Shown: positions 26,587 through 39,147, counted from the first letter of the stretch. The stretch is DNA of 64,000 nucleotides from Littorina saxatilis (GCF_037325665.1 NC_090246.1:96803491-96867490), one strand, 5' to 3'. The notes: generated from the letters alone by a model not told the origin. Made by a program: numbers and translations.

Positions 26587-27872
26587 ATATCAGAAAACAA
26601 TGCTCCGCCTTGAACTCGAAAACTTTATTACCCAAGGATAGTAGCTGCATTTGATGAAAAATGTTTTTCAGAATCAAAGCCAACAAGAAACAAGTATACT
26701 ACATGTAGTTCACACACAGATAAATACACAGACACACATATAAGCACACACACTGTGATAGATGAATAAACAATACAACAGTAACAACCAGTCTTTGAAG
26801 ATAACAAATGCTATGTAACATAGCCACGCAACTCAAAGGCAGCCAAGATCGATCAAAAATAGTTTTAATTTTTTCTTCAAACAACTGTATATAAACATGT
26901 GCAAATGTTGTCCACTGCAACCAACTCACACTCTTTGACACTTGGATATTTTCAATGCAAACTGCTTTCTGCAAACCTTTAACTAGCAAGTCAAAGCCTG
27001 GGTTTGGGGAAAGGCACTACCAAACTTACTTCAATGGCACAGATTTATGCCAACTGTAAACATTAGAAAGTTGAAAAACAAAAACCTTCCATCTTGACTT
27101 CTGGGTTAAATTAACAAATGTATGTTTTTTCCCCCCAACATGCTTTCTGCAACAGTACTACACATTCACAAAGTGTTGTGATGAATATTACTGTGTTAAG
27201 TTTCCTCAAATACTTATGAATAGCAAAGAACAGGCATTCCCTCAAAATCTGATAGTGATACCAAATGCAAAACACACTGTAAATGTGAAGAACTTACGAG
27301 CTAAGTCTGGCAAAGAACAGGCATTCCCTTGAAATCTGTTACCGGAACAAATTTCAAGTGCTGTACCCGGCACACCCAATCTTAATTGCCAGTAACATTT
27401 AACAGCATACTTGTATTTTAAATAACTGCGAATAGCCTTTGAATTTGAGCAATATATTCTGCAGTACAGATCAATTGTGTTTGTGATGCTTGGGATTGGC
27501 AGTGGCTTTAAAGAAAAACATTAGTATCACCATTGACATTGTACCAAGTACTTGTGTTATATACCCAGTGACCAATTATGGTTCTCACTCCCCCATCAAA
27601 CACTCCCACTTATCCAATAACATAGTGAAAGACCTAACACTAGTAACAGGATCCTCATCCAACTGATACCCTAATTTTAGACAGCAAACACTGATCTGAC
27701 TCCATGATGTTTAACTTTAAAAGTCTTGACATCAAAAATAAAACAAACAAAAAACAAACAAACAAAAATAGCAGTGCCAACATATCCACAATACATAAAC
27801 AATGAAGTTCAGAATTTATCAGAAAGGCACTCTTAGTTTCATTCGGAACTGGAAGAAAATAACAAAACTTAA

Positions 27873-28098
27873 GGCCCAAAAAAAAATAGGTCTGTTTACG
27901 GTAACATAGGCCCAAAAAATAGGGTTGGTAGGTCGGGATTTCTTTGGGTTTTTTTTCTCCAAAAAACCATATTTTTACGTTATTTTGCAAAAAAAACAAA
28001 AGATTTTTTTTCCCAAATGCCAAAAAAACGTCTAGGGTCGCGCGAAAAAAAATAAGGTCGGTCGGGTTACCGTAAACAGACTATTTTTTTGTGTGGCC
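27873..28098. mobile_element. PIF/Harbinger-like MITE, copy 1
   Basis: Inverted ends begin ggcc and share tagtctgtttacggtaac or close variants. A 3-bp TAA duplication flanks the unit (27870-27872 and 28099-28101). TWA duplications and GGCC-type ends are typical of PIF/Harbinger. It lies just beyond the ZNF598 stop codon, possibly in its 3' UTR. Confidence 0.8.
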
Positions 28099-28528
28099 TA
28101 AACCCAAATATCATATATGTGGGTTAGAAAGTTGTTGAAATAGTAAAGAATATAACGCAAGGGTAATTGTCAAACATACAATGCGATTGGTAGCTAAAAA
28201 ATAAATAAACGACGCATGGTCTACAGATTAGCATTTTGCCTATGGCTACCACCCCAAACCAAAACCAAAAGGCATATCTGTACTCGGTGTACTGTGTTCA
28301 TATAATGCTTCACTACGTGTGTGTCATACACACATCAAAGGATGACAGTCCAATGTGTAAAATGACTGTTTAACAAAATCACTAGACTCCTGACTCGCAG
28401 ATAAAGGAGAAAGAACCACAAGAACCTGCTCGCTCAACCTTACAAATAAGAAAAACATTATGTCAAGCCAATCAGTCTGCAAATCAACAAAAACTACACA
28501 TACAGAATCTGTTTCCCTCGCAAGCATG

Positions 28529-31500
28529 TCAGGTTTTAATAGGCAGAGAGGCAGCAGAAGAAAATCCAGCAAAGTCAGAGGCCAGGTTGGTGTGAGAGGC
28601 AAGGTGGGCGGTCAAGTCGCCAGGCTTGAGCAACTGCTGGCACGTGGGACAAGCCTGCAGGTCCAAGGGAGCACAGATGCCCAGCACATCCTGCTTGTGA
28701 GCCTGAGCCAGCTCATGCTGCTTCTTCAGGTCCGGCAACAGGGCCACCAGTTCCGGCAACACCTCTAGGAACCGTTCCTTACCAAACAAGTCCTGACACT
28801 TCTTGTGGTACGCCTGTGCGGTCATCTGGCCTGAGCGGTAGTCTGCGGACATCGTGCGAAACTGATCAAAGCCAGCAAACTTGGGCTCCAAGAGTTCTCG
28901 AACCCGCGCTACAAGAGCCCGGTTGCGATCTGGTGCATCTGAAGGAGTCGCGTAATTGTACACGTTGAGTTTGACTGACAAGGGAATGTCCGTCCCATTG
29001 CTGCCCAGAGAGGGGGACAATGCAGGCGGTGCCGAAATAACCGAGCTTAAACCAGGTGGCATACGTCCCAAGGTCGGTGCCGGTTTGTTCAAACCAGGCG
29101 GTGGAGCAGTGATCTTGGCTGGCTTCTGAAACCCTGGGGGAGGAGCCGTTTTCTTTGGTGCCACTCGCAATGAAGGGAAATCTTCCTCTTGAAAACCCTT
29201 GAACTTTCTCGTTGCTACAGTCTCCCACTCCTGGTTTTCCTTTTCCTCAGTAGGTGATGGCACTCTAGCAGATGAGACAGGTGCCTGGACCTGAGACGAT
29301 GAGGTAGAGGTTTCCATGACAGCGCTGTCTGAAAAGCTTTTCAGTACTGGGCTGTCCTGCTTTTTCTGTTTCTGCTTCATCTCAGGCTTTTCTGGCTCTG
29401 GCACAGGCATCACAGGTGCTGAGTCGATTTCACTGGCTATTGAGCTAAGGCTTATGCCACTGTCTTCAGTTGCTGATTTACTGTCATTTTGCTTGCCCTC
29501 TTGCTTCTTTTTCTTTTTCTTAGATTTTGTCTCTTCAGTCTTGTTTTCGTTCTTATTCTCCGACACTCCATTGACTACCACAGGCTGTTCTTGTTTGGAT
29601 TTAGTGTTAAATGTTGGGTCTCTGGTCTTGCCTAAAGGAGTAGAACTACCAGAAGATTTCTTATTTTTATTCTTACCAGCATTAGCATTTTTCTGGACCC
29701 AAGTAGCCCCTGGGGCCTTCCCAGCACCATTACTACCGCCACCACCACCAAGCGTGGGATATTCACCATCGTCACACAAAGCACGACCTAAAGCAGCTAA
29801 AGAAGAGGGCTTAGAAACAGCTGGCGGGGAATGCCTACCATTCGCTGCAGAAGAGGGTCTAGGGGCACTACCTTCTTTCTGTGTCTTGGACCAGGCACCA
29901 AGGCTCACTAAGTTGGGTCCTCCTTTTGCTGATTTACTCTTCTTGTCACGTCCCAAGGTGGGAAAGTCTTCCGTAGATGCCATCTTGGCCGTTGCCCAGG
30001 TGGTTGAAGTGGTTGCAGCAGTAACAGGGCGGCTGGTGTTTACTGGACGGCTTTGAGCACTGCTGGGTCGGACCTGAGTGCTGCTACTGCTGGGTCTGGT
30101 AGCTTCAACACTTGTCGCAGTAGCTGCCATGCTTGAAAAGTTGTTGGACGGCCTCTGGCTGTTAGTGGGTTTTGATTTTGCTGGACGTGTAGAACTGGAA
30201 ACTATTGAGGATGAGGAGGTGACGGTGCCTGGTCCCGATGACCTATGAGCTGAGAGAGAAGGGAAATCTTCCACTCGCTCTGTGGGTTTCTTCTGTGCTG
30301 CAGGGATGTACGGCGCTGGACCATTTCCCAGTGTTGGAAAATCATCTGCCAGAGTAGGAGGCCGAGGGCTGGGAGCGGCAGGCACCTCTGGCGGTGGTGT
30401 TGGGTTGTTAGGTCGAGAGTAGGAGTCAGGACGAGACTCATTCCTATGAGACAGAAAAAAGTTTGACGTAAAGCTTGCAATTAAAGATGACAAAATGTAG
30501 AGTAAACCCAGAAGGTCAACAATATGCATACACTGCCTGGTCTGTAAGGTGCACACACACCACCTTTCTCTCTTAGGCCAAACAAAAAAATTGTCTGTTT
30601 CTGGTAACATGGCTAAAAAAAATAGGGTAGGTAGGTAGGGATTTTTTTTCCCCCCCCAAATGTAGACCAATAAAACTAACTTTAAAAATCGCGCAAAGAG
30701 ACTGGATTCACTATACATAGAGACAAGACACTCAACACATTTACAAATCTGTGACAAAGACTGAAAGAGTATGACATGTTTTTCTTTGTTTACCTGGTCT
30801 GATATTTCCATGATGAAACAGAAAAGAAGACTTGAGACATCTTACATCTTGAGCTTGGACAAATGGGAAAATTTTTTGAGTTTGGAAAAAAAAAGTTTAG
30901 GGTCGGCGCCGAAATTTAGGGTCGGTCGGGTGACCAGAAACAGACAATTTTTTTTTGGCCTTACATGTTACATGCCTTAACACCAGTTTTTCATTTGAAT
31001 AGCAGTCTAAAGGCTTTTACTTTTTAGTTTCGTTTGGCAAATGCCTGGCAAGTACATCTATCTCCTCCTGGGAAATAAGACACATCATTCACAAAGGCTA
31101 TCCATCCTCATGACAATATACGAGAAAAGAAAAAACACACCCAAAAAGAAACAAGGTTGTACCCAACATTGGCATCTATTAATTCAAGTTGAATTTTTCA
31201 CCTGCGGCTACATGTGCCAGTAAAATATGTAATGTGTCATGGTGACCTTAGATGAAGTAACAATAGTAAAAAAAATTACAAAAAGACACAATCTGAGACA
31301 GTAACTATGTAGTCATGATTAAAACTTACAGTACAGGTGCCATGGCACATCTTCAACAAATACCCATTGAAGATATCACTCACACCAATCTACCTTCCTC
31401 TGAACTTTGCAAAAGAAAAACATAACACCGCTGACCTTCTCGGGTGTCTGTCTCGATGACCTCTTCCTCCTGCGTTCACCTCTTCGTAATCCTCTGGAGA

Positions 31501-34500
31501 AATGACACCTGAAAAATACATCTGGGATTAAAGTTAATGACTTTCATCATGCGACTTCTAATAGCCTGTTACCGCTGAAGCACATTTTCCCAGGTTGATA
31601 ACAGACAAAGGTATCTGCAAAACTCTGAACAAGAATTTCAAACATAAAGATAGTCAGGGTCCCCACTGGTTTTTAGAAACAAAATTCCATGATTTTCCAT
31701 GACCCTCAATAACATTTTCCATGACTAGATCCACAGGTCGCCATTTCCGAACACGCAAACTTTTTACGTCTTGTCACTGCCAGTTTTGACACTGGCTTGC
31801 TTTGCACTGAATTTGAGTCAGTTTCTACGCAGTGTCTCTTCGACAAGCAAGTCAAGCATTTGCTACGCAGTCAGATTATCGGTAATGTTTGCTGGTCCTG
31901 TCATTTCACTAAACTGGACCAGCCACTGTTTGTATCCATCTGCACTTTCGTAAATTCCGTTTCGTAACCGTCACTGACACTGTGACTTGACGAACTGTCA
32001 TTTTTTTCACCGCGATACACAGTTCATTGCGAAGATCTTCCTTGGTAATTCGTTCCAATTCCGCATACTTTTTGTTGTCAAGAAACAACTCGAAAGAAAG
32101 CTGGCGTCCTCGGTAGTATAGTGGTCAGTATCCCCGCCTGTCACGCGGGAGACCGGGGTTCATTTCCCCGCCGGGGAGGGCAAATTTTTTTCCTCCGAAA
32201 ACAGCGTATGGCTGCCTAAATGGCGGGGTAAAAAACGGTCATACACGTAAAATTCCACTCGTGCAAAAAACACGAGTGTACGTGGGAGTTTCAGCCCACG
32301 AACGCAGAAGACAGAAGAAGAAAGCTGGCGTGCTAAAGGTTAATTTTTTTTCTTTCTTATTTTTGTTAAATTCCATGACTTTCCATGACTTGAATTGAAA
32401 TTCCATGACTTTCCAGGCCTGGTAAATTAAAAATCAAATTCCATGACTTTCCAGGTTTTCCATGACCTGTACGAACCATGGATAGTATAGAAATTGTAAA
32501 ATATGATATTGGCATTTACAACACCACCATTCTCCCCAACATCAATCCAAAAGTCATGTCTATTTTAGTGCTTCTTCTTCTTCTTCTGCGTTCGTGGGCT
32601 TTTGCCGTATGTCTTCGTCTGCTAAAATACTTTAAAAAAAATAATAAATTTAAAACCGAGAGACGACAGAAAGAGACAGAAGAAAATCAGTAAAGAAGAC
32701 AGACACCAAATAAAGTTACAGACTTGAGTTCCACAACAAATTCAAAAGACCTTACTTGCATCCCGTCCCCTGCGGCGAGGAGCCACCTGAAAGTTGAGGT
32801 CGATGGTGCGCATTTCCTTGGCTTGTGCTCTGGACATGTTGCCCATGTGCTCCGCAGCCTTGTGGGCCTTCAGGTCAATATCCGACGCAAAGGCGTTGGT
32901 GAAGCGCGTGTCGTTCGACCCACACTGTCCTTCCTGGCAAAGGTAGTGCTCCATGCCAAAGTGCTCCTTCAGGTCTGGGTAATCACTGTAAAGTGTCATC
33001 AATGTTCATGTATTAGTTTTGCAAAAACGAAGGAGAGATTTACAGATACAATTGCATGTACATGTACTTTAAAAGCGGTTTTTTTTGTAATAGAACTGAA
33101 TCAGAAAAAGTATGCAGTCTTTTTCACCTTTAACGCTCTTGTGTAATGTTCAAGTTTTCTGAGTTATGAAGCCAGCACTTCTATTTTATTTTAAAGAGTT
33201 ACTGACGCATATTTTTAAGTGTAATAAGACTCGACGCAAGTAAACTTTTAGTATCTTGATTAGACTCAGTAAATTAAAGTCCTCTTACAACTTGCAGAAA
33301 ACTAAATTCTCGAGATATTTACAGTCAATCTAGGGAATGAAATCATACAGAAAATAAAATTGTATTATCAAAAGAACTGCTGTAAAGGTTACCTAACCAG
33401 CAGCCTACTGACAGAGGAAAAAACATATGGCTTTTGAACATCAAAATTAAGTTTTATCAATAGTAACCACAATCTCAGAGATTTTTTTAATAAGGTGCTT
33501 AATAGTAACCCTGATAAAATTCTACAACCGAGTCAAGAAGATTATAATCGTTCTCACTCAAAGTATTCATTGGAATTGTTGGCGTCACAGAAGTGGCAGA
33601 AGTAGTGAGATTTGCGCAAGTGGCGTAGCAATTCGTCGCTGTCCATGTAGCGTTCATCACAAAAGCGACACAGGGGGTGACCACGATAAGACCGGTTATC
33701 TGGATCTCCAGAGCGACGATGGACAGCCAGATCCTTACGGTTGTAGAATTTCCGCTCAAAGGGAAATATCTGGAAAAGACCATCATTCTTTGAAGAACTA
33801 TTCGCTGATCTTTGTGTCTAAAATGCAGCCATTTGAGAGGCAGACATCCTAAAAGAAAATCAGACCCGTTTACCCTAAACCCGAGGCAAGAGTACTTTCC
33901 CAAAAAGTTGAGTGTATTTTTCAAAAAGTTGGTGTACTTTGCAAGCAAAGCCATATGGGTTAGGGAAAATGTACGCGTGGGTGCAAACGTGTTTGTGTAA
34001 ATGTAAGAATAGCATGTCTTGTGAACACCTTCAGAATTTAACTCCTTCCAATACAACAGGAATAAAACAATTTTATTTACCTGTCAGTTTATAGCATTAT
34101 AACCAGTGTCTTCCAAACAGATTGATAATGAAAAGATGAAGTTCCTGAAATAACATCTGCAGTTGACAGGGGCAAGTTCATTTTTACAATCATCTCAGAA
34201 AACATTGCTTCAGCGCGGACTACAGCCTTTTCTTCTGCCAGGATTTGCTTTGCGGGAATGAACTTCATAATTCCTTGGCAGCTTTCAGCGGATTTCTTTG
34301 CAGCGACCTTGTCCAGGTGAGTTTTAGAACTGCAGTGTCGTTCGATGTCATATTTCCCAGCATGGGCAACGGAGAAATCTGATTTACAATACTTGCAGTG
34401 TGCATGACTTTTTCCCATAGTAGACTCCACAATTCCTGGCTCTTTCTTATATTTCTCCAAGAAAATCTGCTGCTTCTGCAGTTTAGACTTGGTACAGTCA

Positions 34501-37071
34501 TCCGAAACTGGCACATTTTTCCGCTTCATTTTGCCACGATTGCACGTGCCAACAACTGAACAAGGTTTCCACAGCTGAAGACTCGCTGTCATGGTTATCT
34601 CCCTTCGACCAAAACCGGTATCAGTTGTACCATTCCGTAATCAGCACACCAACACCGGAAAACGTATTTTAGACTTTTTCTTAGGCGTATTTTGTGCGTG
34701 TGTCGCGTATTTGCGTACCGATAATAATTTGGCGTACAAAATACGCCCAAATCGTATTGGTAAACAGGTCTGGAAAATGCATGTTAATTGTTGGTATGTT
34801 ACTCCCTTAGGTTTACAGCATTAGACCAGAATTTTCACTGGCCAGACAGGCGAGCTGCCAGACAGTTTCTACTAGCGAGGTGGATTTTTCACTCGCCCCT
34901 GGTGACTGGGCGGTTGATTTGGCCATCCCTGCTTAACAAGACGCCTCAGAAATAAGAGACCTCAGATGCTTTAAACTTGAAATTAACAAAGAGGAATAAC
35001 TATGATTTCATTTTCAGCAGAGCAAAAATTTACCACGCTATCCTTTGAACCGATTTCAGTCTCAGTCAATGCTGTTATATAACTTTCTTCTCAAGTACTA
35101 TGGCAATTTAAGGGTTAAGGACCACTCACCTTCAAATGATTGATACAAAGGTCACAGGCAAAGAGGGTATGAACCCGTCTCATGTGATTCTGGAGAACGC
35201 CAAATGATTCAAATAATGGACCCTTATCGCAAATCCGGCAACGGTGCTCCAGCAAAGCTTCATAAGCATCTTCGACTGACTCATCCTCCATCAAAATCTT
35301 GTACTTGCGGTTAGGGATGCAGTCTCGGCGGTTCACTTCATCGTACTTTCGCTTCTTGGTTAGAAACACAATCTGAAACAGATAATTAGGGCATGTGAGA
35401 TGTATGCAAAACTATGCAATCTAGTTTCAAATTCATTTCCTGGTAAACGTTGAAAATCCAATGAAAGTGGTACTAGTTTGACTTAAGATTGTCATTTCAA
35501 TGGAAGTTTTCCGGAAAAAACTCAGTCAGTATTTTCGGCAGTCTGGAGGAGTAGGAGCCCCTGTACCACAGACAGGTTTTTCACAACAATCGGAGCATGT
35601 TCCACGATCCCAATCGGCTCTATCTTGCGATCAGGACTAGCCACTGACTGTGATGTGTATGCTATGCGGCGTGCGCTAGATATGATACCATTTTCTTTCA
35701 AAAATATAATCATCAGAGCCATGAATCGCCACGGATGGCTTGCTCATCACTGGAAGTGTTCGCTAAGCACGTGTGTTTTTCTAAACTCACGAGACCTCAA
35801 GCCAAACCCATGTGACCTTCATCAAAACACATTGTGATTCGTGCCAGCAATCCTTTTCACAACAAATTCTGAACTCCGATGAACTCATGAACGCTGATTT
35901 TCGAAAGAAAAGGGCATATTGACAATTGTGCAAGCTGCATGACATACACATCAGAGTTGTCTTGTCTTTGTCTTTCCATTACTGCCCACAATCAACAGTA
36001 GTGATTATTTCGGCACTTGATGGGATGTTGCGCAAGTCCAGTAAAGCAGCGTTTCCAGCATCCAAAAGTCCATTAAAGTTCACAGGTTGGGGAGTATGGG
36101 GGGGAGGGGACATGAGTCACAGTGGCTGCTGGTTTAGTGCGAGGCGCGCGACACAAAGGTGTCGACAGTGCGGGCCTCGACGACAGCTGCTGGTAGAGAG
36201 TTCCAGTCCTTCACTGTGCTGGGTAGGAAAGCGGCACTCCGATACTGAGTGCGGCAGGTGATGAGGCCGAACTGCTGGCAATGGCCTCTTCGCTGGCGTG
36301 GTGGTAAGGGGGCCAGCTTCGACTTGATGCCCGGACAGTGGACGATGCTGTTCTTGATCTTATAGAGCATCGAGAGGCGGGCAAGCTTCCTGCGCTCCTC
36401 CAGAGACTGCCACCCAAGGGAGTCCAGCATCCGGCTGACACTTGACGTGTTGTGGTAGAGTTGGTGGTTCGTCCCGATCGCTGGATACTGCCCGTCAGAG
36501 GTGTGGAGCGTGCTCCGGATGTTGTGAAAAACCTGTCTGCGGTACAGGTGCTCTTACTCACCCAGACCGCTGGTAATACCGACAAAGTTATTTTCGAAAA
36601 TTGTCTATTGCCATGATTGTCAAGCATTGACAGGCCAGTCTTCAACATTTGTCAAACTGTCACATTTTAATGAAGGCAACATAACTTTTGTCATTGAATT
36701 AAAAATAATATCGTGTACTAAAACTTCTCCATATTTTAATGTAAAATGTTTAACTGTAACAGTGTAACTGTAAGTATTCTGTTACTAGTAGTCGGTACCA
36801 CCCTCTTCGAATTCGATCATCAATTCCAGTTGCTGATGTTCTTATCGGTTGTACCGACACTGTCAGTGTCAGCTTACAAAGTAAAAGTTACCTGCGGTAG
36901 GTCGCCGCGGCAGATTGGACAGTACATCTGGCTGCATAGGACACGCATACGTGTAGAACACTTGTAGCAGATCGGGTGGTCGCATGTCCCGATAGCGTAG
37001 ATCTCGGTATGTTCGTGGCAAAGAGGACACAGCGAGTCTCCCACACTTTCAGTTCTGGCCATTCTAGACAT
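28529..37071 (-). CDS. ZNF598: E3 ubiquitin ligase ZNF598, 6 exons
   Basis: Ribosome-associated quality-control ligase that marks small-subunit proteins of collided ribosomes in the cytosol. Exons on the minus strand: 37071-36892, 35372-35130, 33769-33558, 32985-32756, 31508-31436, 30443-28529; phases agree and give 950 aa (human about 904). The RING finger is intact: C15, C18, C30, H32, C35, C38, C51, C54, including GTCDHPICYKCSTRMRVLC. C2H2-type fingers follow (C105/C108/H123/H128; HPLCRFCDERYMDSDELLRH; CHFC at 199-202; the HYLCQEGQCG block). The conserved IDLNFQVAPRRRGRD and EDYEEVN stretches follow. The long last exon has five DFPTL/DFPSL-type motifs, PPPGF/PPPGL motifs like those that bind GIGYF GYF domains, the conserved C-terminal helical region (YRSGQMTAQAYHKKCQDLFG) and a last finger, CPTCQQLLKPGDLTAHLASH. 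Introns carry a LINE fragment, a BED-finger transposon, a SINE and a Harbinger MITE. Confidence 0.97.
30576..30960. mobile_element. PIF/Harbinger-like MITE, copy 2
   Basis: Inverted ends ggccaaacaaaaaaattgtc and ...gacaatttttttttggcc, flanked by TTA (30573-30575 and 30961-30963). Related to 27873-28098, with shared tagggt(c/a)ggt motifs. It lies in the last ZNF598 intron. Confidence 0.85.
31658..32475. mobile_element. hAT-like relic with ttccatgac repeats, split by a SINE
   Basis: The two parts (to about 32095 and from about 32340) carry repeated ttccatgactttccatgac motifs. The left end cagggtccccactgg and the right end ctgtacgaaccatgg could be worn hAT-type termini. No transposase is left. 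A tRNA-Asp-headed SINE sits inside. Superfamily is a tentative call. Confidence 0.45.
32108..32319 (+). mobile_element. tRNA-Asp-headed SINE with perfect TSD
   Basis: The first 71 bp resemble tRNA-Asp(GUC): cctcggtagtatagtggtca, cctgtcacgcggg, then ggttcatttcc in place of the usual ggttcgattcc B box. The body has the same ending as the Arg-headed SINE (tatggctgcctaaatggcgg; gggagtttcagcccacgaac) and a tail of AGA/AAG units. Twelve bases, gaaagctggcgt, are duplicated at 32096-32107 and 32320-32331. The duplication shows an inserted SINE, not a chromosomal tRNA gene. It lies in a ZNF598 intron and inside an older element. Confidence 0.9.
33861..34772 (-). mobile_element. BED-finger DNA transposon, copy 1
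   Basis: Ends read cagacccgtttacc and ggtaaacaggtctg, inverted with one mismatch, flanked by an exact 6-bp duplication gaaaat (33855-33860; 34773-34778). It is very similar to the copy at 50930-51826 and shares ends with 44820-45418. It lies in the second ZNF598 intron. The ends begin with CAG and finish with CTG as in hAT elements, but a 6-bp duplication is shorter than the usual 8 bp. Confidence 0.92.
34089..34592 (-). CDS. BED-type zinc-finger protein fragment of a DNA transposon
   Basis: A 167-residue frame starting MTASLQLWKPCSVV, then a basic stretch and one zinc finger of BED type: CKYCKSDFSVAHAGKYDIER followed by HCSSKTH (Cys at the CxxC, His at the H..H). A helix-like region, AEAMFSEMIVKMNLPLS, follows. 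No catalytic core is present, so the copy is internally deleted and cannot code a transposase. Such fingers bind transposon ends in hAT-type proteins. It opposes no host reading frame because it is wholly intronic. Confidence 0.8.
   Translation of the reverse strand: MTASLQLWKPCSVVGTCNRGKMKRKNVPVSDDCTKSKLQKQQIFLEKYKKEPGIVESTMGKSHAHCKYCKSDFSVAHAGKYDIERHCSSKTHLDKVAAKKSAESCQGIMKFIPAKQILAEEKAVVRAEAMFSEMIVKMNLPLSTADVISGTSSFHYQSVWKTLVIML
35540..35630 (+). mobile_element. Small LINE fragment, plus orientation
   Basis: The block around ctgtaccacagacaggtttt through cacaacaatcggagcatgtt matches, in the opposite orientation, the sequence at about 36485-36560 just upstream of the LINE tail at 36134. Two fragments of one LINE family lie head to head in this ZNF598 intron. 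Confidence 0.6.
36134..36560 (-). mobile_element. LINE reverse-transcriptase C-terminal fragment
   Basis: The minus-strand frame reads SVSRMLDSLGWQSLEERRKL, ARLSMLYKIKNSIVHCPGI and later STVKDWNSLPAAVVEARTVD, ending FVSRASH-stop. This is the usual C-terminal pattern of Jockey/CR1-group LINE polymerases (a LGW...LEERR block and a WNSLP block). The fragment is 5'-truncated and sits in the first ZNF598 intron. Confidence 0.8.
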
Positions 37072-38444
37072 TCTGATGATCGGATGTTGAAGCTGTTCAC
37101 AAGGTTAAAAACAGGATATGTTAGCAAGCAGGCTAGAAGTTAAGATCGGTCGTCTTCTGTTTGGTACGTTTTCTGTTCAGTCTGGAAATCTCAGGTCAGG
37201 GCGATTATAAAAGAAGGCATGAAAGGTGTTTCCGGTAAATGGTGCAAGTGTCGACGTCACATGCCTATTTTTAACTATCTAGGTTATTCTGTGCTCTTCT
37301 TTGCTTCTATTTTTATCTAAAGTGTCTATGTAAATGTTTTTCTTCGAATTAAACTGTGAAGAAATGCAGCAGATCACTCAATAAAGCAAGTTTCATGTTC
37401 GAGACAGAAAAAGACGAGTCAATAAGGTGACGTCACTGTCCGCTATATCTGAAAATACTATCTTACCCGAACAGAACAGAGCATATCCGAATGGGAAAAC
37501 TAAATATCAGTAACAACTCAATTAAGTCGTCAGTGAGAGAAACAGTTGTTCCTGCAAACATACACATTACAAATGATAAAGCCTTTTAACAATATTTCAA
37601 AGTATGTGAAGCAAATGCACTGATCTTCATGTGCAAAGGACAAGAAAATGTCGACCTATATTTTTGAAAGGTTATGTTTTTTACCTGATCACTGGGTCAA
37701 GAAATGTAAATTTGTCTTTTCCAAACATTAGTAATAAAAAGCCTGGTCTCAAAAGGCGAGGTTAAGGGAACTCCATGTGAAGAATTATGTAAATTATACA
37801 CATTTAAATACGTAAATAGTTAACAATGTTTGCAATAAAAATAATCTGTAGCTCAAGCATAGCACCAGGGGTGAAAGGCTAAATCAGTTAACAGACATGC
37901 GCATTGGGAAGTGTTGCATGGGGTTGTAAATAAAAAAAATGTATCAGAAAGAGCGTATAGCATCAAAATTAAGATTTAGCCAATGATAAAGATACATTGG
38001 GCGCCCGCTATAATATTTGAATCTCACAATGAGTGGATACTGTTTTTGTGAAAGGCAGGAAAGAGAGAGAGAGAGTGTGTGTGTGTGTGTGTGCAGGGGC
38101 GGATCAGTTCATTTTATGGGGGGGGGGGGGTTCCAAAAGCATATTGTGAAGATATGGGTGTGAAGGCGCCGAGCCGACGGCGCGAAGCGCCTAGCTCGCG
38201 AGGGGGGGTCCGGGGGCATGCCCCTCCGGAAAATTTTTAAAAAAAGGATGCAAAATGGTGCAATCTGGTGCATTCTGAGGATGATCATTACCAGTTTCAG
38301 GCAGCAGATTTTGTCACTGATTAATACCCCAAAAATTGAAACTCAATGTAAAATAAAGAAATGCATACCTCATTCAATATTCTTATTTTTTGGCTGGGGG
38401 GGGGGGGGTCCGGAAACCCCAGAAACCCCCCCTCGTCTGCCCCT

Positions 38445-38495
<51 letters not shown>

Positions 38496-38659
38496 ACACC
38501 AGTTGATCATGTTTAAAATCAAGGATAAGCCATAAATTGTTCATAAAATAGCTAAAACTCTTCAGCTTCTGGGGGACAAAGCCCCCCAGACCACCCAACG
38601 AGGCCTTGCCCATGTACCCCACAAGGGGTCTACCCCTGGACCCAGGGTTGTAACCCCCC

Positions 38660-38699
<40 letters not shown>

Positions 38700-39147
38700 T
38701 GGCTTAACTGCTCCGCCCCTGTAACCTGCTATGCAATGTAAATTTTACGTTTTTTAAAGACCATTTGTTGGTTTAAAAAAAAAGGGACATGGAGTAAGTA
38801 TTTTCAAAACGAGACTTCTCATTAGGATGATGCTACAATGAAACTTCATCTCCCTATTTGTATGGAAAATGAAAAATACATACATGAACAACCTCATAAC
38901 AAACTGACAATTTAATACAAGACACAATGATCCAAATGGATACATAATATAGATAAAGCCAGATGACTGCACCTTATACTGCTTTACTTTTGTGTAATAT
39001 TTGAGTTTAAAAAAACAGCAACCCAGAGGGCAAACCTTTTTATAAAGTGACAAGAGACGAAAATGAGTAATCGAGTTTTTTAACGTGTGTTTCTGTAAAA
39101 AGACGTTCGTGTCATGTATGCGCATACTCAATGACTGTTGCTGCAAC
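37072..39147. promoter_or_regulatory. Head-to-head interval between ZNF598 and synaptogyrin
   Basis: The two genes point away from each other across 2,076 bp, so both promoters and 5' UTRs must lie here unless there are distant first exons. About 630 bp of it is a transposon (38094-38721). No TATA box or other site could be fixed with confidence. Confidence 0.5.
38094..38721. mobile_element. TIR element with caggggcgga ends
   Basis: Left end caggggcggatcagttca and right end (inverted) caggggcggagcagttaa. The interior has G- and C-rich low-copy motifs (gggggacaaagccccccag), a GT tract near 38447-38492 and a C run near 38658-38697. The ends look hAT-like, but no matching target-site duplication is visible. 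Non-coding. Confidence 0.75.

Larger units (their letters stand above)
24911..28528. other. Intergenic stretch between MXRA7-like gene and ZNF598
   Basis: No exon could be supported. It contains a hairpin (25670), a direct duplication (26202), two MITEs (26393 and 27873) and a short direct repeat, gcaaagaacaggcattccct, at about 27227 and 27309. The promoter of the MXRA7-like gene and the 3' UTR of ZNF598 should both lie here, but neither boundary is visible. Confidence 0.6.

Noticed and set aside
29316-30056. Plus-strand frame of 246 residues
   Set aside because: It is the antisense of the ZNF598 last exon and has no recognisable domain.
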